Positions 1 through 8,488 of a DNA stretch of 64,000 bases are shown one piece after another. The notes below the pieces were generated by a model, which had not been told where the DNA came from, did no database searches, and saw only the letters and a program-made list of their open reading frames with translations. Made by a program: the position numbers and the translations under genes. How positions within the stretch are numbered: the first letter of the stretch is position 1; each line of letters starts with the position of its first letter. Source of the DNA: Bradyrhizobium agreste. GTDB lineage: Bacteria; Pseudomonadota; Alphaproteobacteria; Rhizobiales; Xanthobacteraceae. The DNA lies in contig NZ_JACCHP010000024.1 of the NCBI RefSeq assembly GCF_016031625.1, positions 31,650-95,649 on the forward strand, given 5' to 3'.

Positions 1-1
1 G

Positions 2-346
2 GTCGATGCAAGCGACCCTTCGAAGCGCTGGATCAGCCGCTACGAGCGCGAATCCGAGCGCGACCTCTCCGACACCACGGCCTATCGCTTCGGCAAGTTC
101 GGCCCGAACGAGCATGGCGTCGAAGACCTCGCCGGCAATGTCTGGGAGTGGACCGCGACGTGCTTCGTGCGCTCGCGTGTCGATGACGCCGGCAATCCCG
201 GGCGCGCGACCGTGAATTGCGGCGTGCGCGTCGCCGAGGGTGCACACCGCGCCTATGTCACCGACTTCATCCGCGACGCCCGTGCCGGCGGCTGCGCCCA
301 GGGCGTGCCGCCCGCCAATCTCGGCTTCCGCCTGGTGCGCGAGTAG
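2..346 (+). CDS. Formylglycine-generating enzyme (FGE-sulfatase/SUMF1) family protein, 3' end only
   Basis: This is the C-terminal part (about 114 residues) of a gene that begins before the window; the open frame runs from base 2 to a TAG at 344. It contains the family's signature pieces in order: FGPNEHGVEDLAGNVWEW, then a Cys-containing segment, and the terminal GFRLVRE that closes most FGE/SUMF1 domains. Members oxidise a Cys to formylglycine in sulfatases or act as non-catalytic relatives, including NirV beside nitrite reductase. Which of these it is cannot be decided because the N-terminus and upstream neighbours are missing. Family call is firm, function open. Confidence 0.8.
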   Translation, partial: VDASDPSKRWISRYERESERDLSDTTAYRFGKFGPNEHGVEDLAGNVWEWTATCFVRSRVDDAGNPGRATVNCGVRVAEGAHRAYVTDFIRDARAGGCAQGVPPANLGFRLVRE

Positions 347-440
347 ACGTCGTGGCTGGCCAGCGTCTCGGCGCGATGGGGCAAGCTGCGGGCGACGAGG
401 TCGTAGCCAATATCGCTTCGCTCATGCGGGCTACAGCGTT

Positions 441-1076
441 TCACATCGTCCGCGCAAACATGCGAAAGCCGGGCGCGCCGACGATCGCTTCGAACGCGGG
501 ATCGCGCTTCTCTTCCGCAAAGACAAAGCCGGCCTTGGCGTAGGCGCGCTCGGCCGGCTCGTTGCCGATCAGGAATGAGATCGTCGCGCGGCGGAAGCCC
601 GCTGCCCTTCCCTTTTCCAGCGCGGATTCGATCAAGCCTTGTACCAGGCCGCGGCCGCGATAATTGGGATCGGCTGCGACGTGCTCGATCATCCAGTCGC
701 CCTCGCCGCCCTGAACCCAGCAATTCCGGATATAGGCACCGCGTCGGCGGATCGCCTCCAGCTCTGACACGGTCAACCCGGTCGCTGCGCCGACCTCCTC
801 GATCGCAGCCCATGCCGCGGGCCCGGTACCGGCCGCGGGCACGGCGCAGAGCGCGGCGGCCGGCTGGCCTTCGCATTCAGCAATCAGGAAGTTTGAATGG
901 TGCCACATCGACACCGCCTGCCCGGTCGCAATCGCAGCGATGAATTCACGGCACAGCTCTTCCGGCCAGCCGAGCGCAATGTCGAACCAGCCGCGGGGCC
1001 GGTAGCCGCGCTGCGACGACAGGATGGTTTGTGCGATGAATTCGGCATCTTCGGGACGCGCGGACCGTATCGTCAT
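441..1076 (-). CDS. GNAT family N-acetyltransferase
   Basis: The 211-residue protein is a single GNAT fold: it begins with the usual IRSARPEDAEFIAQ helix, and near residues 135-150 has the acetyl-CoA pyrophosphate-binding loop NYRGRGLVQGL, followed by a beta strand (ATISFLIGN) and the terminal NEPAERAYAKAGF motif. Such enzymes transfer an acetyl group to an amine; the acceptor is not predictable. It reads on the minus strand just downstream of the CoA-transferase pair (21 bases after scoB), so it may be cotranscribed with it. The first ATG in the frame gives the normal family length. Confidence 0.85.
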   Translation of the reverse strand: MTIRSARPEDAEFIAQTILSSQRGYRPRGWFDIALGWPEELCREFIAAIATGQAVSMWHHSNFLIAECEGQPAAALCAVPAAGTGPAAWAAIEEVGAATGLTVSELEAIRRRGAYIRNCWVQGGEGDWMIEHVAADPNYRGRGLVQGLIESALEKGRAAGFRRATISFLIGNEPAERAYAKAGFVFAEEKRDPAFEAIVGAPGFRMFARTM

Positions 1077-1097
1077 GCGCGCCCCTTTACGACGACC

Positions 1098-1748
1098 TTA
1101 CGTGTTCTTCAGCGCCACGCGGAATTCGGCTTCGGTCTTGGCCTTGACCTCGTCGAGCGAGACGCCGTCGGCGAGTTCGATCAGCGCCATGCCGCCAGTG
1201 CCGTGCTTGTCGATGGTGAAGACGGCAAGATCGGTGACGACCATGTCGACCACGCGCTCGCCGGTCAGCGGCAGGTTGCACTTCTTCAGCAGCTTCGGAC
1301 CGTCCTTGGCCGAATGCTCCATCACCACGACGACGCGCTTGACGCCGGCGACGAGATCCATCGCGCCACCCATGCCCTTGACCATCTTGCCGGGGATCAT
1401 CCAGTTGGCGAGATCGCCGTTCTGGGCCACCTGCATGGCGCCGAGGATCGACAGATCCATGTGGCCGCCGCGGATCATGCCGAAGGAATCCGCGCTCGAG
1501 AAATACGAGGTCGAGGGCAGCTCGCTCACGGTCTGCTTGCCGGCATTGATGAGATCGGCGTCTTCCTCGCCCTCATAGGGAAACGGCCCCATGCCGAGCA
1601 TGCCGTTTTCGCTCTGCAGGGAGACGTCCATGCCGTCGGGGATGTAGTTCGAGACCAGCGTCGGGATGCCGATGCCGAGATTGACGTAGTAGCCGTCACG
1701 CAATTCCTTCGCGGCGCGCGCGGCCATCTGTTCACGGGTCCAGGCCAT
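1098..1748 (-). CDS. scoB: 3-oxoacid CoA-transferase subunit B
   Basis: The 216-residue beta subunit of a succinyl-CoA:3-ketoacid (SCOT-type) CoA transferase. It transfers CoA from succinyl-CoA to acetoacetate or a related 3-oxoacid. The catalytic-glutamate motif SENGMLG lies near residue 47, preceded by GIGIPTLV and followed by the glycine-rich segment GGAMDLVAG. It starts 18 bases after the stop of subunit A, in one operon. Homologues are named ScoB, AtoA or PcaJ; without aromatic-degradation genes nearby I prefer the generic SCOT reading, with ketone-body or PHB-derived acetoacetate use as the likely role. Confidence 0.9.
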   Translation of the reverse strand: MAWTREQMAARAAKELRDGYYVNLGIGIPTLVSNYIPDGMDVSLQSENGMLGMGPFPYEGEEDADLINAGKQTVSELPSTSYFSSADSFGMIRGGHMDLSILGAMQVAQNGDLANWMIPGKMVKGMGGAMDLVAGVKRVVVVMEHSAKDGPKLLKKCNLPLTGERVVDMVVTDLAVFTIDKHGTGGMALIELADGVSLDEVKAKTEAEFRVALKNT

Positions 1749-1766
1749 ATGAGTCTCCTGTTGCGC

Positions 1767-2474
1767 TTAAGCGGCGGGGCGCGGGCGGGTGTTGCGGAAT
1801 TCGATGCGCTTCTTGGCCGTGCCGACCTCGACGATGCGCTTCACGAAGATGCCGGGCGTGTGGATGTGGTCCGGATTGAGTTCACCGGCCGGAACCAGAT
1901 GCTCGACCTCGGCCACCGTGATCTTCGCGGCGGTCGCCATCATCGGGTTAAAGTTGCGCGCGGTCTTGCGGTAGATCAGGTTGCCGGCGGTGTCGCCCTT
2001 CCAGGCGTGCACGATGGCGAGGTCGGCGAACAGGCCGCGCTCCATCAGGTACTTCTCGCCGTCGAATTCCTTCACTTCCTTGCCTTCGGCGATCAGCGTG
2101 CCGACGCCGGTCTTGGTGTAGAAGGCCGGGATGCCGGCGCCGCCGGCGCGGATGCGCTCGGCCAGCGTGCCCTGCGGATTGAATTCGAGTTCCAGCTCGC
2201 CGGCGAGGTATTGCTGGGCGAACAGCTTGTTCTCGCCGACATAGGACGAGATCATCTTCTTGATCTGATGGGTTTCGAGCAGGCGGCTGAGGCCGATCCC
2301 GTCGACGCCGGCATTGTTGGAGACCACGGTCAGGCCCTTGACGCCGGAATCCCGGATCGCGTCCGACAGCTCCTCGGCAATGCCGCAGAGGCCGAAACCG
2401 CCCGACATGATCATCATGTTGTCTTTTAGAATACCGTCGAGCGCCGACTTGGCGTCGGGATAGACCTTGTTCAT
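1767..2474 (-). CDS. scoA: 3-oxoacid CoA-transferase subunit A
   Basis: The 235-residue alpha subunit, partner of the following scoB. It opens MNKVYPDAKSALDG and carries the family's glycine motif GGFGLCGIAEELSDAI near residues 25-40. The frame is open further upstream to a possible start at 2618, but the ATG at 2474 matches the family N-terminus and has a GAGG ribosome site just before it, so I chose that. The two subunits form the alpha2beta2 or alpha-beta transferase that activates 3-ketoacids with CoA from succinyl-CoA. Confidence 0.9.
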   Translation of the reverse strand: MNKVYPDAKSALDGILKDNMMIMSGGFGLCGIAEELSDAIRDSGVKGLTVVSNNAGVDGIGLSRLLETHQIKKMISSYVGENKLFAQQYLAGELELEFNPQGTLAERIRAGGAGIPAFYTKTGVGTLIAEGKEVKEFDGEKYLMERGLFADLAIVHAWKGDTAGNLIYRKTARNFNPMMATAAKITVAEVEHLVPAGELNPDHIHTPGIFVKRIVEVGTAKKRIEFRNTRPRPAA

Positions 2475-2756
2475 GCAAAAAACCTCGACTGAACCTTCGG
2501 CTTGCGGGCGCCGCGCCTCATTGGCGGCGATTATTAGGCGAAATCGTCCGAAGCCGTCAATGATACGGGGTTCTCCGCTCCGCCCCGGGGTGATAGAAGC
2601 TGCCCATGCCGTGGGCATAACCGTGCAGCGGCCTTGAAAGCGTCAAGAAAACCCATCAAGTTGCGGCACTTAACACCATAGGATCTGGGCACCGGCACGC
2701 AAGCTTTCGCGGCCTGCCCTTCTGGCTCCAACGACCAACCCGATCAGGACACGCCA

Positions 2757-4661
2757 TTGACCATGGCCCAAGGAATGAAGCGCCTCGGGACGCCGATCGC
2801 GGCGCTGCTCGGCATTGCGCTGATCGCCCTGATCGCGACCTCCTGGCTCATCAACCGCGACGCGCTGCGCAAGGCGGTCGAAGCGCAGATCCGCGACGTC
2901 ACCGGGCTCGAGCTCAATGTCGCAGGCAGCATCGACATCTCGGTGCTTCCGGCGAGCTACATCTCCTTCCGTGACGTCGGCCTCAAGGGCGGCGGCACCA
3001 GCGCTCCCGCGCTCCAGGTCGACGTGCTCACCGCGAATTTGCGGCTGCTGCCGCTGTTGCTGCAACGGTTCGAGATCGCCGACCTGACGCTGCTGCGGCC
3101 GCGCATCCACGTCAGCCTGCAGCCGGACGGCGAGAGCAACTGGACACCCTTCATCCAGACCATCGCACGCACCATGAAGCCCGGGGCCGAGAACCAGGTC
3201 TCGTTCTCCGAAATCCGCATCCAGGACGGCGTGCTCGATTACGAGGACGTTGCCACGCATGCCACCGAGAAGCTCGAGGACATCGACCTGTCGTTGGCCT
3301 GGCCTTCGATCTCGCGCTCCTTTGCCGCGACCGGGCAGTTCGACTGGCGCGGCGAGCGCGTCGACGGCTCGATCAGCTTTTCCGATTTCGTCGCCGCCCT
3401 CTCCGGCGACCGCTCCGGCCTGAAGGCGCGCATCGCCAGCGCGCCGCTCAAGCTCGCCTTTGACGGCAGCGTCGCCAATCGCACCAGCCCGATGATGGAG
3501 GGCACGCTCACGGTGGACAGCCCGTCCTTGCGCAACGCGCTGCGCTGGACCGGGCAGCCACAGCCCGGCAGCGGCGGCTTCGGCCGCTTCGTGCTGAAGG
3601 CGCGCGCCAACGTCGTCGGCGCCTCGATCGCGCTCACCAATGTCAATGTCGAGCTCGACGGCAATGCCGCCGAGGGCGTCATGACCTACGCCAATAACGG
3701 CCGGCAGACGCTGCAGGCCACGCTCGCCGCCGACGCGCTCGACTTCACACCTTATATCTCGACGTTCCGCCTGCTCGCGAGCGGCGCGCGCGAGTGGAAC
3801 AGGCAGCTGTTCGATCTCCAGGGATTGTCGACCACCGACCTCGACATGCGCCTGTCGGCGGCCAAGCTGACGGTCGGGCCCACGAGGCTCGGCCGCACCG
3901 CGATCGGCGCCAATTTACGCAACGGCACGCTGGCGCTCTCGGTCGGCGAGGCGCAGGTCTATGGCGGGATCGCGAAAGGCTCGTTCGGCATCGCGCGGTC
4001 CGATACGGTCGCCGACATCAAGGCGCAATTCCAGTTCACCGACGTGGATCTGCAGGCCTGCGCCACCGAGCTGTTCGGCCTCAACAAGCTGTCCGGCCGC
4101 GGCAACATCAACGTCTCGCTCTTCGCTTCGGGCTCGAGCCCGTTCGGCCTCGTGCAGTCGCTCGACGGCAGCGCCACCGTGACCGGGCAAAACGGCGCGA
4201 TCGCGGGCTTCAATGCCGAGCAGCTGCTGAAGCGGCTGGAGCGGCGGCCGCTGTCGGGCGGCGGCAATTTCCGCAACGGCTCGACGCCATACGACAAGCT
4301 CACGATCTCGGTGAAATTCTCCGACGGCATCGCAACCGCCGAGGACATCCGCATCGAGGGCCCGGCGGCCAAGATCACGCTGACCGGCACCGCCTCTGTG
4401 CCGGCGCGCGAATACGACATGAAGGGCGTGGCGAGCCTCAACACGGCGTCCGGCTTTCAATTGCCGTTCATGGTGCAAGGCCCCTGGGACGATCCCCTGA
4501 TCTTTCCCGATCCCGAAAGCCTGATCCGGCAGTCGCCTGCGGCGTCTCCCTTCCTCGATCTCCTCAAGCAGCGGATCACGGGCGGCGGAAAGCGTCCCGA
4601 CGGATCGCCGACGGCGGAGAACGCCAAGGAAAACGGCAAGGACAACGCCAAGTCCAACTGA
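2757..4661 (+). CDS. AsmA family protein
   Basis: A 634-residue inner-membrane-anchored periplasmic protein. One membrane helix occupies about residues 14-33, followed by the AsmA N-terminal domain (VTGLELNVAGSIDISVLP) and a long beta-rich region; the C-terminal AsmA-2 portion includes LSGRGNINVSLFASG and FNAEQLLKRLERR. The last 30 residues are Lys/Asn/Glu-rich and probably disordered. AsmA-like proteins are linked to phospholipid traffic to, or assembly of, the outer membrane. A TTG at 2757 has AGGA seven bases upstream; an ATG at 2763 is the alternative. It is divergent from scoA across a 282-base gap. Confidence 0.85.
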   Translation: MTMAQGMKRLGTPIAALLGIALIALIATSWLINRDALRKAVEAQIRDVTGLELNVAGSIDISVLPASYISFRDVGLKGGGTSAPALQVDVLTANLRLLPLLLQRFEIADLTLLRPRIHVSLQPDGESNWTPFIQTIARTMKPGAENQVSFSEIRIQDGVLDYEDVATHATEKLEDIDLSLAWPSISRSFAATGQFDWRGERVDGSISFSDFVAALSGDRSGLKARIASAPLKLAFDGSVANRTSPMMEGTLTVDSPSLRNALRWTGQPQPGSGGFGRFVLKARANVVGASIALTNVNVELDGNAAEGVMTYANNGRQTLQATLAADALDFTPYISTFRLLASGAREWNRQLFDLQGLSTTDLDMRLSAAKLTVGPTRLGRTAIGANLRNGTLALSVGEAQVYGGIAKGSFGIARSDTVADIKAQFQFTDVDLQACATELFGLNKLSGRGNINVSLFASGSSPFGLVQSLDGSATVTGQNGAIAGFNAEQLLKRLERRPLSGGGNFRNGSTPYDKLTISVKFSDGIATAEDIRIEGPAAKITLTGTASVPAREYDMKGVASLNTASGFQLPFMVQGPWDDPLIFPDPESLIRQSPAASPFLDLLKQRITGGGKRPDGSPTAENAKENGKDNAKSN

Positions 4662-4681
4662 GGCAAAGATCCGGCGCGGCG

Positions 4682-6067
4682 TCACGCGGCCGATTGGGTC
4701 GTCGAAATCCAGCTCTTGTCCTCCCGCATCACGGGTGCCACAGCGATGGTCGGCGCGGTCGCGACCGCAGGCGTGCTGCCCTGGCCCAGTTCACGGGCCA
4801 ACACCTCGCGGTCGCAGGCGTTCTCCCACAGCGAAATGGTGATCGACGCCACACAATTGCTGACCATGCTGGTCAGCGCCCGCGCCTCCGACATGAAGCG
4901 GTCGATGCCGACGAGCAGTGCGACGCCAGTCACGGGCAGATCCGGCATCACCGAAAGTCTCGCGACAAGCGCGACGAAGCCGCTGCCGGTGACGCCGGCC
5001 GCCCCTTTGGACGTCAGCAGCATCAGCCCGAGCATCGCGGCGATCTGTCCCCACGACAGGTGAATGTCGCAGGCCTGCGCGATGAAGATGGACGCCAGGG
5101 TGAGATAGATCGCGCTGCCGTCCAGATTGAAGGAATAGCCCATCGGCAGCACGAGCCCCGAGACGCCCTTGCGGCATCCGAGCTGCTCCAGCTTGCGCAG
5201 CGCGCCAGGCAGCGCCGGCTCCGAGGACGACGTGCCGAGCACGATCAGCAATTCTTCCTTGAAGTAGCGGATGGTCTTCCACAGGCTGAAGCCGTTCAGT
5301 CGCGCCAGCGTGCCAAGCACGACCACCACGAAAACCGAGCAGGCGATGTAGAACGTGAGGATCAGCAGTCCGAGCGAGCCGATCGAGCGGATGCCGTAGC
5401 GGCCCACGGTGAACGCCATGGCCCCGAAGGCGCCGAGCGGCGCGAGCTTCATGATGAAGCCGAAGGACACGAACAGCACGTGAGAGAACGAGGCGACCGC
5501 CTTGGTCACCACCACGCCCCCATCGCCGGCGCGGCTGAGGCCAAAGGCGATCAGGATGGAGATGAGCAGGACCGGCAGCACTTCACCGTCGGCGAACGCT
5601 CCGAAGAACGAATGCGGGATGATGTGCAGCATGAAGTCGGTAAATCCGGTCGCGCTGGCCTGCTTGGTGAATTTCGCAGCCACCGACGGATCCAGCGTGC
5701 TGACGGAAACATGCATGCCGACACCCGGCTGGATCAGCCAAACGGCGACCAGCCCGGCCAGCAATGCGAGCACGGTCAGCAGGTAGAACAGCGCCATGGA
5801 TTTCACCAGCGTGCGGCCGACCTCGCGGGAATCGCTGATGCTGGTGATGCCGCTCACGATGGTGCAGAACACGATCGGGGCGATCATCATCTTGACCAGC
5901 TTGACGAAGCCGTCGCCGAAGGGTTTTAGCGCAGCACCGAATTCAGGCCAGAAGTGACCGGTGAGGACACCGAGCGCGAGGCCAATCAGCACCTGGACAT
6001 AGAGAATCCGGTAGAAGGGTTTTCCCGCCTCGGTGTTGGCGTGGCCACCCTGCGCTTCCTTGTGCAT
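4682..6067 (-). CDS. dctA: C4-dicarboxylate:cation symporter, DctA family
   Basis: A polytopic carrier of about 461 residues of the dicarboxylate/amino-acid:cation symporter family. Diagnostic stretches are the serine-rich SSSEPALP hairpin, the helix motif GYSFNLDGSAIY and GAAGVTGSGFVAL, all part of the substrate and cation sites. Three ATGs occur at the start (6082, 6073, 6067); the last has GGGAGAG at good spacing. The gene lies 54 bases downstream of a PrpF/GalD-like isomerase on the same strand, which suggests uptake of a di- or tricarboxylate fed to that enzyme. Whether it is the main DctA of the organism is uncertain; no dctBD pair is adjacent. Confidence 0.85.
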   Translation of the reverse strand: MHKEAQGGHANTEAGKPFYRILYVQVLIGLALGVLTGHFWPEFGAALKPFGDGFVKLVKMMIAPIVFCTIVSGITSISDSREVGRTLVKSMALFYLLTVLALLAGLVAVWLIQPGVGMHVSVSTLDPSVAAKFTKQASATGFTDFMLHIIPHSFFGAFADGEVLPVLLISILIAFGLSRAGDGGVVVTKAVASFSHVLFVSFGFIMKLAPLGAFGAMAFTVGRYGIRSIGSLGLLILTFYIACSVFVVVVLGTLARLNGFSLWKTIRYFKEELLIVLGTSSSEPALPGALRKLEQLGCRKGVSGLVLPMGYSFNLDGSAIYLTLASIFIAQACDIHLSWGQIAAMLGLMLLTSKGAAGVTGSGFVALVARLSVMPDLPVTGVALLVGIDRFMSEARALTSMVSNCVASITISLWENACDREVLARELGQGSTPAVATAPTIAVAPVMREDKSWISTTQSAA

Positions 6068-6121
6068 TCTCATCTCTCCCATGGCTCTGATTTTTCGTAA
6101 TGGCTTCGGAGGCGGCGGGAC

Positions 6122-7195
6122 TCAGGCCGCCAGCACCGAATGAGGTAGGTGTGACCGGCGGGCGAAGACGTGGCCCTCGAAGATCCGCCGGGCTGTCCGC
6201 AGCACCCGGGCAACCGGGCCCGGCTCGAGCCTGACCACGAGCTGGCCGGAGGGATGGGCCAGCGTGATCGGCACCGGCGGCGCCAGCTTTCCGGCCATCT
6301 CTGCGGCGATCGTTCCTGATGTGACGCATGCGGTCGCGATCGCGACAGCGCCTGTCACCGCCAGCGCGCTATGGCAGTCGTGCGGCATGAAGTACCTGAC
6401 GTTCAACGTCGCCCCACTCGCGGGCGCGATCAGAACCGGCTTCGGGATCACCATCGAGGCGGGATTGGGAAAGCCCATCCGGCGTCCAGCCTCAATCCGC
6501 AAGTCCTCGAGGCGCGCACGAAAACTGCTGTCGGCAAAGTCGGAGGGGGCCTCGCGGCCGCTCCATCCCAGATCCGCCGCACGGACCAGCATGACCGGCA
6601 TCGCCGCATCGAGGCAGGTCACGTCGATTCCGTTGATCGTGTCGACGGCTCGTCCCGTCGGCAGGAGGCGACCGGTGCGTGCGCCGGCCGCGTTGGGGAA
6701 CGACAGCTCGATGGGCGCGGCCGTTCCCGGCACGCCATCGATCTGCGCCTCGCCCTCGTAGGTCACCCGCCCTCCCGGGGTGGCGACCGTCGCGTCGATC
6801 AGCTTGCCGGTGTTGACGTTGTGAATGCGCACATGGGTGCGATCGGCGGCGGCGGCGACGAAGCCAGCCTCGATTGCGAATGGCCCCACCCCCGCCAGCA
6901 TGTTTCCGCAGTTCGGCGAGGTATCGACGATCCCTTCACGAACCCGCACCTGGGCGAACAAATAGTCGACGTCGGCGCCGGGCACCGATGCCGGTCCGAC
7001 GATCGCGACCTTGTTGATGACGGCATTGCCGCCGCCGATGCCGTCGATTCCAAGGTCGTGTCCGCCTCCCATCACGGACAGCAGGACGGCGTCACGCGAC
7101 CTCGCGTCTGCCGGAAGATCGCGGGCCAGGAAAAACGGCCCGCGCGAGGTACCCCCGCGCATGACCACACAGGGAATGGCAATCTGATCGTTCAT
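6122..7195 (-). CDS. PrpF/4-oxalomesaconate tautomerase (GalD)-like isomerase
   Basis: A 357-residue PrpF-family protein. The start IPCVVMRGGTSRGPFFLARD is nearly identical in pattern to GalD, and further motifs GIGGGNAVINKVAIV and SPNCGNMLAGVGPFA hold the family's paired cysteine and glycine turns. PrpF enzymes isomerise aconitate-type tricarboxylates; GalD tautomerises 4-oxalomesaconate in gallate degradation. No gallate dioxygenase or hydratase is visible nearby, so the exact substrate is open. It shares an upstream region with the divergent LysR gene, which probably controls it, and is followed by the DctA-type carrier. Confidence 0.8.
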   Translation of the reverse strand: MNDQIAIPCVVMRGGTSRGPFFLARDLPADARSRDAVLLSVMGGGHDLGIDGIGGGNAVINKVAIVGPASVPGADVDYLFAQVRVREGIVDTSPNCGNMLAGVGPFAIEAGFVAAAADRTHVRIHNVNTGKLIDATVATPGGRVTYEGEAQIDGVPGTAAPIELSFPNAAGARTGRLLPTGRAVDTINGIDVTCLDAAMPVMLVRAADLGWSGREAPSDFADSSFRARLEDLRIEAGRRMGFPNPASMVIPKPVLIAPASGATLNVRYFMPHDCHSALAVTGAVAIATACVTSGTIAAEMAGKLAPPVPITLAHPSGQLVVRLEPGPVARVLRTARRIFEGHVFARRSHLPHSVLAA

Positions 7196-7269
7196 GGAGC
7201 TGTTCCGTGCGGCGACACCTTCGCGCCGGCCAGAGCATCGCCCGGCAAAACTCTTTTGTGAAATGCAAA

Positions 7270-7300
7270 TATCCGAGGTATTATTTCATATATCGGTATA
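7270..7300. promoter_or_regulatory. Candidate LysR operator in the isomerase/LysR divergent promoter
   Basis: An imperfect dyad sits here: TATCCGA at 7270-7276 and TCGGTATA at 7293-7300, separated by 16 bases, in a locally A/T-rich stretch immediately upstream of the LysR ribosome site. Its position between a LysR gene and its presumed target is where LysR-type sites are normally found. The symmetry is seen; the assignment is inference. Confidence 0.4.
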
Positions 7301-7313
7301 ATTGGAGGGTGCC

Positions 7314-8294
7314 ATGAACGCGGAACTGCTCGACCTCAAGGCCTTCATCACCGTGGCGGAGACGGGAAGCTTCGTCCGCACCGCGCGGGCGCTGAACCTG
7401 TCCCAGCCCGCGCTCAGCCGGCGCATTCAGAAGCTGGAAGAAGGCCTCGGGGCGCCACTGCTCGAGCGCTCGACGCGCCACGTCAATCTCACCATGACGG
7501 GCCGCGACTTCCTGCCGAAGGTGCGCCGCCTCATCGACGAGTTCGAGACCTCGGTGCTCGCCATCCAAGATATCGGCGCGCGAAGTTCGGGCCTGGTCTC
7601 GGTGGCGGCGGTGCCGACCGCGGTGTTCTACTTCCTGCCGCGCGCGATCGGCCGGTTTGCCGAAGCCTATCCGCGCATTCGCATCCGGATTCTCGACATC
7701 GGCGCCAACGAGGGACTGGAAGCGGTCGCGCGCGGCGAGGCCGATTTCGGCATCAACTTCATCGGTGCCTCGCATGCCGAAATCGAGTTCGAGAAGCTGG
7801 TCGAGGATCCTTTCGTCCTCGCCTGCCGTCATGATCATCCGCTGGCATCGCGCAAGCAGGTCAGCTGGCCGGAGATCGTGCCGCACCGGGTCATCACCGT
7901 CGGTCGCAACAGCGGCAATCGTGCGCTGATCGACAACGCGCTGGCGCGACACGGCCTGCAGCTGAACTGGTCCTATGAAGTGGCTCACCTCTCCGGTTCG
8001 CTTGGCCTGGTCGAAGCGGGCCTCGGCATCGCCGTGCTACCGAAGCTCGCGACCCCCGCGGCCGGCCATCCGATCATTCAGACCATTCGGCTGATCGAGC
8101 CGGAAGTGTCGCGGACCATCGGCATCGTGCGGAGGCGCGGGGCTACTCTGTCCCCTCATGCCAGCCAGTTTCTCAAGATGCTGCTCGAAGCATGGCGCTC
8201 GCCTGCTCGGACCAGCGGGCAAGGCAGGCCACGCTCCCGATCCGCCGAGACGAGCTTGAATGCTGCTTCGATCCGCCCCAGAGGGAAACGCTGA
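7314..8294 (+). CDS. LysR-family transcriptional regulator
   Basis: A 326-residue LysR regulator: the N-terminal winged helix-turn-helix is clear (LDLKAFITVAETGSFVRTAR, then LSQPALSRRIQKLEE), followed by the effector-binding domain. I used the ATG at 7314 because GGAGG lies directly upstream; a TTG at 7302 also opens the frame. It diverges from the PrpF/GalD-like isomerase and DctA carrier, so it likely controls carboxylate uptake and isomerisation in response to the substrate or a product. Confidence 0.88.
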   Translation: MNAELLDLKAFITVAETGSFVRTARALNLSQPALSRRIQKLEEGLGAPLLERSTRHVNLTMTGRDFLPKVRRLIDEFETSVLAIQDIGARSSGLVSVAAVPTAVFYFLPRAIGRFAEAYPRIRIRILDIGANEGLEAVARGEADFGINFIGASHAEIEFEKLVEDPFVLACRHDHPLASRKQVSWPEIVPHRVITVGRNSGNRALIDNALARHGLQLNWSYEVAHLSGSLGLVEAGLGIAVLPKLATPAAGHPIIQTIRLIEPEVSRTIGIVRRRGATLSPHASQFLKMLLEAWRSPARTSGQGRPRSRSAETSLNAASIRPRGKR

Positions 8295-8488
8295 CGAGGC
8301 CAGACACCGCGAGGCGAATTGATTGGCGTGTATTGATGCGGCCTTTGGATCGATGCGCGAATTCGCATCTTCTTAGCCTCGTTCCAACCGCGACATAGGT
8401 CTGACAAGAAGCGGCTAGATCGGATGACGGCCATGCGCTAGTGTTTTATACGACCGGTTAAAACACCGGCCGTTTGAGGGAGAAAAAC

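Noticed and set aside
897..2429. 510-codon plus-strand open frame
   Set aside because: It is antisense to the GNAT and CoA-transferase genes and has the His/Asp/Arg-rich composition typical of shadow frames in GC-rich DNA.
3794..5929. 711-codon plus-strand open frame
   Set aside because: Out-of-phase overlap with the AsmA gene and antisense to dctA; arginine- and glutamine-heavy low-complexity translation with no motif.
8295..8488. CCGGT-TAAAAC-ACCGG inverted repeat before the sugar-binding protein gene
   Set aside because: Only five-base arms and no adjacent regulator gene of the LacI type; too weak to list as an operator.
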